From an uncultured Collinsella sp. (GTDB taxonomy: Bacteria; Actinomycetota; Coriobacteriia; Coriobacteriales; Coriobacteriaceae): a DNA stretch of 36,029 nt. Position numbers and translations under genes: made by a program. The notes below the pieces were generated by a model. That model was not told the origin of the DNA. It did not search any database and saw only the letters and a list, made by a program, of their open reading frames with translations. The stretch covers positions 1-36,029 of the forward strand of contig CABUDI010000018.1 in assembly GCA_902490305.1 (NCBI GenBank), written 5' to 3'. This document shows, piece by piece, positions 16,339 to 24,380 of the stretch; position 1 is the first letter of the stretch; every line of letters begins with the position of its first letter.

Positions 16339-16380
16339 TAAGCAAAAGGGGCCCGACCATTGCCGGGCCCCTTTTGCTTA
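16339..16380. terminator. Bidirectional terminator, 17-bp perfect stem
   Basis: Arms 16339-16355 and 16364-16380 pair perfectly around an 8-base loop. The A-tract on one side and T-tract on the other serve both the LacI-type gene and the converging HAD gene. Confidence 0.92.
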
Positions 16381-16422
16381 GGCGCAAACGTGGGCAATTG
16401 CTCGTTTCAACACCGCAATTGT

Positions 16423-17073
16423 CTAGCGTACGGCCTTGACTGCCGCCGCCAGATCGAACAACGTATCGAGCACGGCCTCGCAGCCATCCACCACGTCCTG
16501 CGGCAGCGGCACGATATCGGGGACGGCGAAGACATAGCATCCGGCCGTGATGCCCGAGACGCAGCCGTTGCGCGAATCCTCGACCACGGCACATTCCTCG
16601 GGAGCAAAGCCCGCGCGCTCGCAGGCGAGCAGATACATCTCGGGGTCGGGCTTGCCGTGCACGACGTCCTCGCCACACGTTACCGTTTCAAACTTGTCAA
16701 AAAGACCGACCATCTTAAGGTTGCGCTCGGCCGTAACGAGGCGCGACGACGTCGCTAGACCCACGTGATAGCCCGCAGCCAGCAGCTCGTCTAGGCACTC
16801 GGCGGCGCCGGCCTTAAGCTCCAGCTCGGTCTTGACCATCTCGTCGCGAATCTCCTTGTGGCGGACATAGACCGCCTCGGTGGTTTCATGGCTGCCATAA
16901 TGCTTATCGAGGATGTCCATAACATCGGGCAGCGTGCGGCCGATAAACTGATGGATCAGCGCTTCATCAATCGCGAGCCCCAGCTCAGCGGCGCCTGCCT
17001 TCCAGGCCTTAATCCCCAAACGCTCGGTATCGACCAGCGTTCCATCCATGTCAAAAATAACAGCCTTGATCAT
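16423..17073 (-). CDS. HAD-family hydrolase, beta-phosphoglucomutase-like
   Basis: Cytosolic HAD superfamily phosphatase or phosphomutase of 216 residues. Motif I is FDMDGTLVDTE with nucleophile D8 and acid/base D10. A helical cap (about 17-90) follows, then LATSS as motif II (near 112), the motif III lysine before KPDPEMYL, and EDSRNG as motif IV (near 167). The cap 1 type and KPxPExYL pattern fit beta-phosphoglucomutase and sugar-phosphate phosphatases; the two cannot be told apart here. The start at 17073 has AGGGGG 7 bases upstream. It converges on the LacI-type gene, sharing its terminator, and diverges from larE. Confidence 0.9.
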   Translation of the reverse strand: MIKAVIFDMDGTLVDTERLGIKAWKAGAAELGLAIDEALIHQFIGRTLPDVMDILDKHYGSHETTEAVYVRHKEIRDEMVKTELELKAGAAECLDELLAAGYHVGLATSSRLVTAERNLKMVGLFDKFETVTCGEDVVHGKPDPEMYLLACERAGFAPEECAVVEDSRNGCVSGITAGCYVFAVPDIVPLPQDVVDGCEAVLDTLFDLAAAVKAVR

Positions 17074-17119
17074 ATCGGTCCCCCTCGCCGGATTGCATTA
17101 CTGCCACTCTACCGCACTT

Positions 17120-17144
17120 TACAAGCTTGTATATAACGTATATA
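17120..17144. promoter_or_regulatory. Palindromes in the HAD-larE divergent region
   Basis: TACAAGCTTGTA (17120-17131) is a perfect 12-base palindrome, immediately followed by the near-palindromic, AT-rich 17130-17144. Candidate -10 boxes for the leftward HAD gene lie in this AT-rich stretch. Confidence 0.35.
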
Positions 17145-17179
17145 GCATATTGCACTTTCGTTACATAGCTGGAAGTCTT

Positions 17180-17207
17180 ATGACAAGCAGCTCGGTGGGA
17201 TTATAGT
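17180..17207 (+). promoter_or_regulatory. Probable larE promoter
   Basis: ATGACA (17180-17185) and TATAGT (17202-17207) are 16 bases apart, a fair match to a housekeeping promoter, 35 bases before the larE start. Confidence 0.5.
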
Positions 17208-17241
17208 TTCATCCGAGCTTTAATTACTGTAAGGAACTTTC

Positions 17242-18120
17242 ATGCTTTCAGACACCGCCGCACCCACAGAGGAGCTTCAGGACAAACTCGCAGCACTCGA
17301 GCAGCTGCTTTTGGCATACGGACGCGTCGCCATCGGCTTTTCCGGTGGTGTCGACAGCAGCTTTTTGGCCGCGGTCTGCGCCCGCATCATGCCTACCAAT
17401 ACCCTTCTCGTCCATCTCACCACGCCGCTCATCGGTACGCCCGAACAGGCTTCGTTTGAGCGGTCCGTTGATGGACAAGCCAATGAAGGGGCGCATTTTA
17501 AGCTCCCCGTGCTCAATCTTTCGGTCGATCAGTTGCAGCTCCCCCAAGTAGCCTGCAACGATGCCAATCGCTGCTACCACTGCAAGCACGCCGGCTTTAC
17601 CGCCATCGTCAACCACGCCAAGTCGCTCGGCTTTCCCACCGTCATCGATGGCAGCAATGCAAGCGATCGCGGTGACTACCGCCCCGGCATGCGTGCGGCA
17701 GAAGAGCTCGGCGTACGCTCACCCCTTATGGAGGTCGGCTTTACCAAGGACGAAGAGCGCGAGCTGCTGCGCGCATGGGGCTATCCCGTTTGGAACCTAC
17801 CGGCGGGAGCATGTCTTGCCACCCGCGTCCCCACGGGCGAGGAGCTTACGCGCGAGAAAGTCGATTTAATCCGCGCCTGCGAGGATTACCTGCACGATCT
17901 TGATCTGGCACAGGTACGCGCACGCCTGGTCGGCGGCTGCATGCATATCGAGGCCGCACCCGCAGATGTTGCCAAGATTGCCGCCCTCGGCGGTGCCGCC
18001 ATCGACGACAAGGGCAAGACCCCGCTGCCCGCCGTTATCGAGTCCGCGCTGCGCGAGCTGGGCTGCGACCATATCTCCCCCAAGGTCACCCCCTACATCC
18101 ACGGCAACATGAACCAGTAG
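17242..18120 (+). CDS. larE: ATP-dependent sacrificial sulfur transferase LarE
   Basis: PP-loop enzyme that adenylates the nickel-pincer precursor P2CMN and donates sulfur from its own cysteine, leaving dehydroalanine. The 292-residue protein has the PP-loop SGGVDSS at 34-40, the NRCYHCK motif (C111, C114), and PAGACLATRVPTGE with C191 at the position of the sacrificial cysteine (C176 in Lactobacillus). A C-terminal ferredoxin-like region follows. The start has AAGGA about 7 bases upstream. No larA, larB or larC lies in the window, so it is an orphan here; the partner could be elsewhere, or the sulfur may go to another acceptor. The converging gene is a NadC-like enzyme. Confidence 0.93.
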   Translation: MLSDTAAPTEELQDKLAALEQLLLAYGRVAIGFSGGVDSSFLAAVCARIMPTNTLLVHLTTPLIGTPEQASFERSVDGQANEGAHFKLPVLNLSVDQLQLPQVACNDANRCYHCKHAGFTAIVNHAKSLGFPTVIDGSNASDRGDYRPGMRAAEELGVRSPLMEVGFTKDEERELLRAWGYPVWNLPAGACLATRVPTGEELTREKVDLIRACEDYLHDLDLAQVRARLVGGCMHIEAAPADVAKIAALGGAAIDDKGKTPLPAVIESALRELGCDHISPKVTPYIHGNMNQ

Positions 18121-18132
18121 CGCATCCCGATA

Positions 18133-18199
18133 AGTTGCGGTGGAATAGTTCCTGTCTTACGGCCTATCGGACCCAAACAAGAACTATTCCACCGCAACT
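18133..18199. repeat. 67-bp hairpin with 19-bp perfect arms
   Basis: Arms 18133-18151 and 18181-18199 pair perfectly; inside, TGT/ACA adds pairs, leaving a 29-base centre. It lies 13 bases after the larE stop between converging genes. There is no good T-tract on either side, so it is not a classical terminator, and its length suggests an extragenic palindrome. Confidence 0.8.
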
Positions 18200-18247
18200 G
18201 TGTTTGGCAAGCATGGACCCGCGAAGAAAGAAGCATTTTATTATTGG

Positions 18248-18271
18248 GCGCGTTTGTCCGGGCAAACGCGC
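18248..18271 (-). terminator. Hairpin after the ModD-like gene
   Basis: GCGCGTTTG and CAAACGCGC form a 9-base stem with a 6-base loop, 10 bases beyond the stop on the minus strand. The bases after it are A/T-rich but not a T-run, so it is a probable weak terminator. Confidence 0.5.
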
Positions 18272-18280
18272 AGCGACGCG

Positions 18281-19147
18281 CTAGGCGAACATCTTGACGC
18301 TCATGTCGACGGGATTCGCTGTGAAGCAGGACGTGGTCACGAGGCCATCAACGCCGGTCGACGCGTACTCGGCCGCGTTGTCGGGACGAATCCCGCCCGC
18401 TGCAACCAAGGCCACATGAGGATCGATTCCATGTAGCTCCTCGACAAGCGGCCCAAGCTCAGCGACCGGCACTTTGTCGAACTGAATACCGTCGACGCCC
18501 GCCCTCACCAGCCTGCGAGCGTCATCGGCACCCGCCTCGACAAACAGCTTTTTCTCGATGCAGCGCCGGCGAATCCGAGGCAGAAGCTCAATAAGCGCAT
18601 CGAGTCCCGTTGCTCCAGAAGGCGCTGTCATAAACCTGGTATGGTTGTCGAACACCAATACGGTCTCGGAAAGGCCCATGCGATGTGGAAACGCTCCGCC
18701 CGCAACGACCGCCTTGGTCAGTAGGTCCCTATTGCCCGGCGTGCTCTTTCGCGTCGTCAGCACCTCGCACATGGGGTTGGCAGCATGCGCGGCGTCGACC
18801 ATTTTGCGCGTCTTGGTTGCCACAGCCGAGTAGTGGTCGAACATATTTAGGCCGACTTTCCATAGCAGATGCAAATTGGCGGCCGAACCGCATACACGCA
18901 TAAAAGATCGCCCGGCTTCAACCTTTGTTCCCGAGGGCTCAAACCACTCGACCGTCAGGTTCAGCATAGTTGCCATACGCACAACCTCCTCCGTGCAACA
19001 AAGCACGCAGTTCTCGCGCGTGTAATACTCCATCGCACCGAGCGCCTCACCGATTCCCAGGATATGCGTCGTAAGATCGATATAGGGGACATCCTCGGCG
19101 ATAAGCTCCTCAAGCCGCGCGTCGCTTATACGGATAATGTCGGGCAT
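18281..19147 (-). CDS. modD: ModD-like protein (NadC-related phosphoribosyltransferase family)
   Basis: A 288-residue protein of the quinolinate phosphoribosyltransferase fold. The N-terminus IIRISDARLEELIAEDVPYIDLTTHILG resembles ModD, the NadC paralogue named from molybdenum-transport clusters, rather than true NadC. RKSTPGNRDLLTKAVVAGGAFPHRMGLSE (residues around 133-161) corresponds to the NadC active-site segment, with HR retained. AAGGIRPDNAAEYASTGVDGL is the barrel phosphate-binding end. The biochemical role of ModD is unknown, and no molybdenum transport gene is adjacent. It converges on larE, whose cofactor is built from nicotinate adenine dinucleotide, an interesting pairing but unproven. 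The start at 19147 has a weak AAGG. Confidence 0.8.
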   Translation of the reverse strand: MPDIIRISDARLEELIAEDVPYIDLTTHILGIGEALGAMEYYTRENCVLCCTEEVVRMATMLNLTVEWFEPSGTKVEAGRSFMRVCGSAANLHLLWKVGLNMFDHYSAVATKTRKMVDAAHAANPMCEVLTTRKSTPGNRDLLTKAVVAGGAFPHRMGLSETVLVFDNHTRFMTAPSGATGLDALIELLPRIRRRCIEKKLFVEAGADDARRLVRAGVDGIQFDKVPVAELGPLVEELHGIDPHVALVAAGGIRPDNAAEYASTGVDGLVTTSCFTANPVDMSVKMFA

Positions 19148-19322
19148 GGGGCCTTCTCTCTGTCATTGTTCTCAACGAAGAATAGCGTATCGTTTTCCCA
19201 GCCTATACGGTACAACCTCATCAGCAGCGTTTGTCCCACATCTTGCGTATTCTGCCGAGCAAACGTCCTGCGGCGTCTCCTGCTAGACTGGTAGATTCCC
19301 AACCGTCCATCCAGGAGCCTCC

Positions 19323-20306
19323 ATGTCGCGCAAGTCCGCCTACAAGCAAGTACTTTCCATCGGCACCGCCGTGGTGCTCGGGTTTGCGCTGTTTACGGGG
19401 TCGCTTGATGGAGCGCCCAAGCTGCTGTCGCCGCAAAGTGACGAGCAGGCGGCGGCTCTGGCCGAGAAACAAAACGAGAGTCCCAGCCGCACCGACGACG
19501 AGACAGCCCTGGTTGCCCGACTCGAATCGGGAACAGCGAGCTCCTCGGACTCTCAAAACAGCCAGGATGCTGGCGATGGCCCCGATTCCGCCGCGACCGA
19601 CACCGGTGACGACGCCTCCGAGGACAGTGCCGCCACCCCCATCGACGAGGTCGAAAACCCCGATCTCGACCGGGCCCGCGGCGTATATCTCAGCAGTATT
19701 CCCGACTACGCCGGCAACCCCTACGTTGCCTTGCGCGCCGACAGCACGCACCCGCTCGGCACGCCGTCATTCACGCTCGATGAATACGTGCGTGCCACAG
19801 AAGAGGGCTGCTTTAAGAAGTTCTCCAAGCTCGACAGCTTGGGCCGCACCCGCAAAGCGCTCGCCTGCGTGGGCCCCGAATCGCTTGGTCAAGGCGAGCG
19901 CGGCGATATCTCGCGCATCCACCCCGCCGGCTGGCACCAGCAGCGCTACGACTTTATTCCAGGCCAGAGCCTGTACAACCGCTGCCACCTTATCGCTTGG
20001 TCGCTCTGCGGCGAAAACGCCAACCGCAAAAATCTCCTCACCGGCACGCGTTATCTCAACGAGACAGGCATGCTACCGTTTGAAGAGCAGATTCTCAACT
20101 ACATCCGCGAAACGGGCAACCACGTGCTCTACCGCGTCACGCCCATGTATAACGAAGAGGAACTTGTCTGCCGTGGCGTGCGCCTTGAGGCTCAATCGGT
20201 CGAGGACCACGGCAAGACCCTCTGCTTCCACGTATATTGCTATAACCTACAGCCGCACGTGCAGGTCGACTACGCCACCGGCCGCAACCAGGCATCCGGA
20301 GACTAG
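19323..20306 (+). CDS. Secreted or membrane-anchored DNA/RNA non-specific endonuclease
   Basis: A 327-residue nuclease of the beta-beta-alpha-metal family, similar to streptococcal DNases. Residues 9-27 form a hydrophobic signal or anchor with a basic start. An acidic, Ser/Asp-rich linker (about 38-112) resembles a flexible spacer. The nuclease domain covers about 120-320. YNRCHLIAWSLCGENANRKNLLTGTRYLN (218-246) holds the catalytic His222 and the metal-binding Asn pair; HVLYRVTPMY is the usual following strand. No lipobox cysteine follows the hydrophobic segment. The start has AGGAG about 6 bases upstream. It may degrade environmental DNA for nutrients or act against neighbours; no immunity gene is visible. 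Confidence 0.9.
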   Translation: MSRKSAYKQVLSIGTAVVLGFALFTGSLDGAPKLLSPQSDEQAAALAEKQNESPSRTDDETALVARLESGTASSSDSQNSQDAGDGPDSAATDTGDDASEDSAATPIDEVENPDLDRARGVYLSSIPDYAGNPYVALRADSTHPLGTPSFTLDEYVRATEEGCFKKFSKLDSLGRTRKALACVGPESLGQGERGDISRIHPAGWHQQRYDFIPGQSLYNRCHLIAWSLCGENANRKNLLTGTRYLNETGMLPFEEQILNYIRETGNHVLYRVTPMYNEEELVCRGVRLEAQSVEDHGKTLCFHVYCYNLQPHVQVDYATGRNQASGD

Positions 20307-20367
20307 TGCCGACCGCGCCGCCCGTAACCCAAAAAAATGATCCGTTTTCCTCCGTCCCCAAGGGATC

Positions 20368-20400
20368 AAAAAGGGCCGCCCCGGTTACCCAGGGCGGCCC
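20368..20400 (-). terminator. Terminator of the EF-G-like gene
   Basis: Arms GGGCCGCCC (20373-20381) and GGGCGGCCC (20392-20400) form a perfect stem, followed on the minus strand by TTTTT (20372-20368). It lies 36 bases beyond the stop. Confidence 0.9.
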
Positions 20401-20436
20401 TTGCATCGGCATGCATGTTGCAGGCAAAACCACGCG

Positions 20437-22512
20437 TTACTTGGCGCGGCCCTCCTCATAGCGCTCGACCAGCTTGGCCTGAACGTCATAAGGCACCTGC
20501 TCATAGCCTGCGGGCTTCATGGTAAAGTCACCCGTGCCGCGCGTGATAGAGCGCAGGCGCGTCGAGTAATCCGTCAGCTCGGCCAGCGGCGCCTGGGCAA
20601 TAACCACGGTATCGCCGCGCTCATCGGTCTCCATGCCCGTCACGCGACCGCGCGATGCCGAGATGTCGCCCATCACGGCGCCGGCGTAGCTCTCGGGGAT
20701 AGTCACCGTGATTTCCTCGATGGGCTCCAGCACCACCGGGTCGGCATCGGCGCATGCCTTGCGCAGGCCGATGCGAGCCGCCGCGCGGAACGCCATCTCG
20801 TTGGAGTCGACGCTGTGATACGAGCCGTCGTACACAGCAACGCGAATGCCCGTGAGCGGATAGCCGGCAATGATGCCGTCCTTCATGGTCTCCTGGACGC
20901 CCTTGTCCACGGCGGGGATCAGCGAGCGCGGAATGCGGCCGCCCACGACCTCGTCCACAAACTCATAGCCGTCGCTCGTGCCGTCGGGCCCAATGAGCGG
21001 CTCCACGCGCAGCCAGCAGTCGCCGTACTGACCGGCGCCGCCGGTCTGCTTCTTATGGCGGCCCTGGGCACTTGCCGTACGGCGAATGGTCTCGCGATAC
21101 GGAATGCGGATCGGCACGCTCTTGGCCACGACTTTGGTGCGATCCTCCAAACGGTTGAGCAGCACCGAAACCTGCGCCTCACCCACCGCCGAAATGATGG
21201 TCTGGCCAGTCTCCTCGTCACGATCGATGCTCATGGTCGGATCAGCCTTGCACGCCTTCTCGATAAACGTATAGAGCTTCTCTTCGTCGCCACGGTTCTC
21301 GGCCTCGATGGCAATGCGGTACTGCGAGTTGGGGAACTTAAACGCCGCCGCCTCGACCTTACCGGTAATGGAGAGTGTGTCACCCGTCTCGGCAGCCAGC
21401 TTGGGCGCCACGATGATGTCACCGGCATAGGCGTGACCGACCTCGGTCATGTCACGGCCGCACATCACATACAGGTGGGCCAGACGATCGCTCTTGCGGG
21501 TACGCGCGTTGATCAGCTCAAGACCCGGCTCAAGCGTACCCGTCAGCACCTTGATAAAGCTGATGTGACCCTGCTGCGGATCGGCCAACGTCTTAAACAC
21601 AAACGCCACCGGACGATCATCGTCGCTCGAAATCTTGAGCGAATCGCCGTCGATGAGCGGCATCTCGCCGTAGTCCGTCGGCGCCGGGAAGTATGTGGCA
21701 ATGTCGTCCATCAGCGAGTTGACGCCCTGCTCCTTAATGCAATCGCCCGCAAAGACCGGTACAAAGATGCGCTCGGCAATCGCCTTCGACAGCAGGCCTT
21801 CAAGCTCCTCCTGCGTCAGCGTCTCCTCGCCTTCCAAGTACTTCATCATCAGTTCGTCGTCAGCCTCGGCCACCAGCTCGCACAGATGGTCATGGGCTTC
21901 CTCGGCCTGGGCACGATACTCCTCGGGAATCTCCGACTCAACGGCTTCGGTGCCGTTGCAATGGCGCGCCTTCATGCGCACCAGGTCGATGATGCCGTCA
22001 AAGTCCTCGCCCTCGCCCCAGGGAAGGGTCACGGCGCCCAGGCGCGTGCCAAAGCGCTCTTGCAGCAGATCCATCGTGGTCGCAAAGCTGGCCTCGGAGC
22101 GCGACAGGCGGTTTACGAACACCGCACGCGCCAGGCGCAGGTCCTCGGCGGCATACCAGAGCTTAACCGTCGTAGGCTGCGGGCCGGCCTCGGCGTCGAC
22201 CACAAACAGAGCCGTCTCGCAGACGCTCATCGCGGCAAAGGCGTCGCCGATAAAATCGGGGTAGCACGGGGCATCGAGCACATTGATGCGCGCGCCCTTC
22301 CAGTCGATCGGCGCGATGGTCGTCGAGATGGAAAATGCACGCTTGACCTCTTCGGGGTCATAGTCGAGCGTGGGCTTGGTGCCGTCGTGGCCGCCCAGGC
22401 GGGCGGTCTTGCCGGAAAGGTGGAGCATGGCCTCGGCGAGTGAAGTCTTGCCCACCCCGCCTTGGCCTACGAGCACCACGTTCCTTACGTTACCGGTCTT
22501 GGGAGCACCCAT
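20437..22512 (-). CDS. EF-G-like translation factor paralogue with altered GTPase motifs
   Basis: A 690-residue protein with all EF-G domains, close to the actinobacterial FusA2 (EF-G-like) group. The G domain is altered. G1 is GQGGVGKT (16-23), G3 is DAPCYPDF (80-87) for DTPGHVDF, and G4 is NRLSR (134-138) for NKxD. The switch II His is replaced by Tyr and the Gly by Cys, and the guanine-specificity Asp is missing. Later domains look normal: KQTGGAGQYGD is the domain IV start, and PESYAGAVMGDISASRGRV is the domain V motif. It may bind nucleotide weakly or act as a ribosome-associated factor without normal hydrolysis. AAGGAGG lies about 7 bases before the ATG at 22512. Its role is unknown. 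Confidence 0.9.
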   Translation of the reverse strand: MGAPKTGNVRNVVLVGQGGVGKTSLAEAMLHLSGKTARLGGHDGTKPTLDYDPEEVKRAFSISTTIAPIDWKGARINVLDAPCYPDFIGDAFAAMSVCETALFVVDAEAGPQPTTVKLWYAAEDLRLARAVFVNRLSRSEASFATTMDLLQERFGTRLGAVTLPWGEGEDFDGIIDLVRMKARHCNGTEAVESEIPEEYRAQAEEAHDHLCELVAEADDELMMKYLEGEETLTQEELEGLLSKAIAERIFVPVFAGDCIKEQGVNSLMDDIATYFPAPTDYGEMPLIDGDSLKISSDDDRPVAFVFKTLADPQQGHISFIKVLTGTLEPGLELINARTRKSDRLAHLYVMCGRDMTEVGHAYAGDIIVAPKLAAETGDTLSITGKVEAAAFKFPNSQYRIAIEAENRGDEEKLYTFIEKACKADPTMSIDRDEETGQTIISAVGEAQVSVLLNRLEDRTKVVAKSVPIRIPYRETIRRTASAQGRHKKQTGGAGQYGDCWLRVEPLIGPDGTSDGYEFVDEVVGGRIPRSLIPAVDKGVQETMKDGIIAGYPLTGIRVAVYDGSYHSVDSNEMAFRAAARIGLRKACADADPVVLEPIEEITVTIPESYAGAVMGDISASRGRVTGMETDERGDTVVIAQAPLAELTDYSTRLRSITRGTGDFTMKPAGYEQVPYDVQAKLVERYEEGRAK

Positions 22513-22686
22513 GATGACCTCCTTGCAGGGCCGCGCGCAATGCGCGACGCCAACGGGGAGAGTTCGCGGTCGGTGCCATCCCGGGAGCAGCATGGTCGGC
22601 AGCCGAGCCGACTCACCCTCCAAATGTCCTATGCCACCACCCTACCCTCACGGGCGGCTGTCCATGCATACCTTTCGGCGCACGTA

Positions 22687-22715
22687 TGAATACAGGCGGC
22701 GAGAGGAAGAGACAA
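22687..22715 (-). promoter_or_regulatory. Candidate promoter of the EF-G-like gene
   Basis: On the minus strand TTGTCT (22710-22715) and TATTCA (22687-22692) are 17 bases apart. The leader to 22512 is about 170 bases; I saw short GC-rich hairpins in it (for example GCGCGC pairs near 22535) but no riboswitch I recognise. The gap 22513-22821 holds nothing else besides the next terminator. Confidence 0.4.
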
Positions 22716-22748
22716 GCGTGTGAGGCGATTATTGAACCCCGTCGATGC

Positions 22749-22788
22749 AAACAAAAGCCGCCACAGACCGTAAGACCTGCGGCGGCTT
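22749..22788 (-). terminator. Terminator of the amino-acid ABC operon
   Basis: AAGCCGCC and CAG pair with CTG and GGCGGCTT. On the minus strand TTTGTTTG follows. It lies 33 bases after the ATPase stop. Confidence 0.85.
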
Positions 22789-22821
22789 CGCCTCAATTAA
22801 TAGTTGAGTAAATACCTGAGC

Positions 22822-23586
22822 CTACCCCTCGATACGGCTCAAGAACTCACGGGTACGTTGCTCACGCGGGTGATTGATAACCTGCTCGGCCGGACCCTCC
22901 TCGACAATGCGGCCTCCGTCCATAAAGACCACGCGATCGGCAACATCGCGCGCAAACTGCATCGCGTGGGTCACGATCACCATCGTCATATTCTGCGCGG
23001 CAAGGTCTTTAATGACACGCAGCACCTCGGCCGTCAGCTCGGGATCGAGCGCCGAGGTCGGCTCGTCAAAGAACAGGATCTCCGGGTCGAGCGCCAAGGC
23101 GCGGGCGATACTCACGCGCTGCTGCTGGCCGCCCGAAAGCTCACACGGCACCTTGTTCTCGTTGCCCACAAGCCCCATCTGAGCAATCAATTCATGCGCA
23201 CGAGCTTCCGCCTGCTCGCGCGGGCGCTTAAGCACGCGAATCGGCGCGTCGATGATGTTTTTCATCACGGTATAGTGCGGGAACAGGTTGTAATTTTGGA
23301 ACACCAGGCCGAATCGCGAGCGCGCCTGTTTGGGCACATCGCCCTTCGCATAGACCGCGCCCGAACCCGCATCCGTCGCAACGGCAAGGTCACCAAACGA
23401 GAGCGAGCCACCGTCGAGTGTCTCGAGCAGCGTGGCACACCGCAGCAGCGTGGACTTGCCGCCACCCGAAGGCCCGATAATCGCCACGACCTCGCCACGC
23501 TTGACCTCGAGCGAGATATCCCTGAGCACCTCATTGCCGCCAAACGCCTTGCGCGCGTTCGCTATATTCATTACCGAATTAATCAT
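22822..23586 (-). CDS. Polar amino-acid ABC transporter ATPase
   Basis: Cytoplasmic ATPase of a polar amino-acid importer (GlnQ/HisP type), 254 residues. Walker A GPSGGGKS is at 38-45, the Q-loop is LVFQNYNLFPH, the signature LSGGQQQR follows, and Walker B is ILFFDEPTSALDP. The H-loop His lies in VIVTHAMQFA. All catalytic residues are present. I chose the ATG at 23586, which overlaps the permease stop by 8 bases (ATGATTAA); an internal ATG at 23571 lacks a better ribosome site. It is the last gene of the operon and is translationally coupled to the permease. Confidence 0.94.
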   Translation of the reverse strand: MINSVMNIANARKAFGGNEVLRDISLEVKRGEVVAIIGPSGGGKSTLLRCATLLETLDGGSLSFGDLAVATDAGSGAVYAKGDVPKQARSRFGLVFQNYNLFPHYTVMKNIIDAPIRVLKRPREQAEARAHELIAQMGLVGNENKVPCELSGGQQQRVSIARALALDPEILFFDEPTSALDPELTAEVLRVIKDLAAQNMTMVIVTHAMQFARDVADRVVFMDGGRIVEEGPAEQVINHPREQRTREFLSRIEG

Positions 23587-24232
23587 GGTAGTAATCCAAT
23601 TTTTTCTCGGCGGCGCCCAGCAGCATCTCGACCACAAAGTTAAAGACCCAGTAGATCAACGCCGCAATCGCAAACGGCACCATGCTCACTTGCGAGGCGA
23701 CCAGCGCCTTGGCCGTCGAGAACATCTCACCCACGCCAATGGCAAACGCCAGCGACGTGTCCTTGACCAGCGTGATGATCTCGTTGCCCATCGCCGGCAG
23801 AATACGCTTGGCGACCTGCGGCATCACGATATACAGAAACGTCTGCACGCGCGAATAGCCCAGCACCTCGGCAGCCTCGTATTGACCGCGCGGAATGGAC
23901 TGCAAGCCCGAGCGATAGATCTCGGCAAAGTAACCGGCGTAGTTGATGATGAACGCCACGACGCACGCCGTCCACTTGGAATCGGGCGTGAGCAAAATGC
24001 CAAACACGTAGTACGGGGCAAAGTAGATGGCAAACATCTGCAGCATGAGCGGCGTACCGCGCATGACCGAAATGTAGATGCGCGCAATCCAGCGAAGCGG
24101 CACGATTTTGCTCATGCGCATAAACGCCACGGGGATTCCCAGCGGAATCGACCCGAGCAGCGTCAGTACAAACAGCTGCAAACTGACCAAGAATCCCTGG
24201 CCAAGCATCTGCATCATGACCTGAATAGACAA
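23579..24232 (-). CDS. Polar amino-acid ABC transporter permease
   Basis: Inner-membrane permease of the HisMQ type, 217 residues, with about five helices. The EAA loop, which docks with the ATPase, is EIYRSGLQSIPRGQYEAAEVLGYSRVQTFLYIVMPQ in the middle of the protein (about 104-139). The start is probably TTG at 24232: AAGGAG lies 8 bases upstream, whereas the internal ATGs at 24217 and 24214 are more than 20 bases from it. It lies between the binding-protein gene and the ATPase gene. A long hairpin in the 139-base gap before it may lower its expression relative to the binding protein. Confidence 0.92.
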   Translation of the reverse strand: MSIQVMMQMLGQGFLVSLQLFVLTLLGSIPLGIPVAFMRMSKIVPLRWIARIYISVMRGTPLMLQMFAIYFAPYYVFGILLTPDSKWTACVVAFIINYAGYFAEIYRSGLQSIPRGQYEAAEVLGYSRVQTFLYIVMPQVAKRILPAMGNEIITLVKDTSLAFAIGVGEMFSTAKALVASQVSMVPFAIAALIYWVFNFVVEMLLGAAEKKLDYYHD

Positions 24233-24273
24233 CCTACCTTCTCCTTCGCAGCAACAGAACGGCTGATCTTATT

Positions 24274-24380
24274 CTCAAATAGGCACAGTGCCCAAGATTG
24301 CGAGCGACAAGCCCGACGAAGCGTACTTTGGTACGCGAGGAGGGTTGGAGCCGCAAGGTTGGGTGCTGTGGCTATTTGAG
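24274..24380 (-). repeat. 107-bp intercistronic hairpin after the binding-protein gene
   Basis: The two ends are CTCAAATAG and CTATTTGAG, and imperfect pairing continues through CACAG, CCCAA and TTGCG blocks to a central hairpin, GCGTAC-TTTG-GTACGC (24321-24336). One arm includes the last codons and stop of the binding-protein gene. The element lies within the operon, before the permease. It may stabilise the upstream mRNA or stop part of transcription, as REP elements do after malE. Confidence 0.85.

Noticed and set aside
18281..19147. True quinolinate phosphoribosyltransferase NadC
   Set aside because: The N-terminus and active-site wording fit ModD better, and no nadA or nadB is adjacent. 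I cannot exclude NadC activity.
20401..22443. 680-codon open frame on the plus strand opposite the EF-G-like gene
   Set aside because: It is antisense to a clearly conserved gene, has no ribosome site and reads as low-complexity His/Arg/Leu sequence. Long antisense frames are common in GC-rich DNA.
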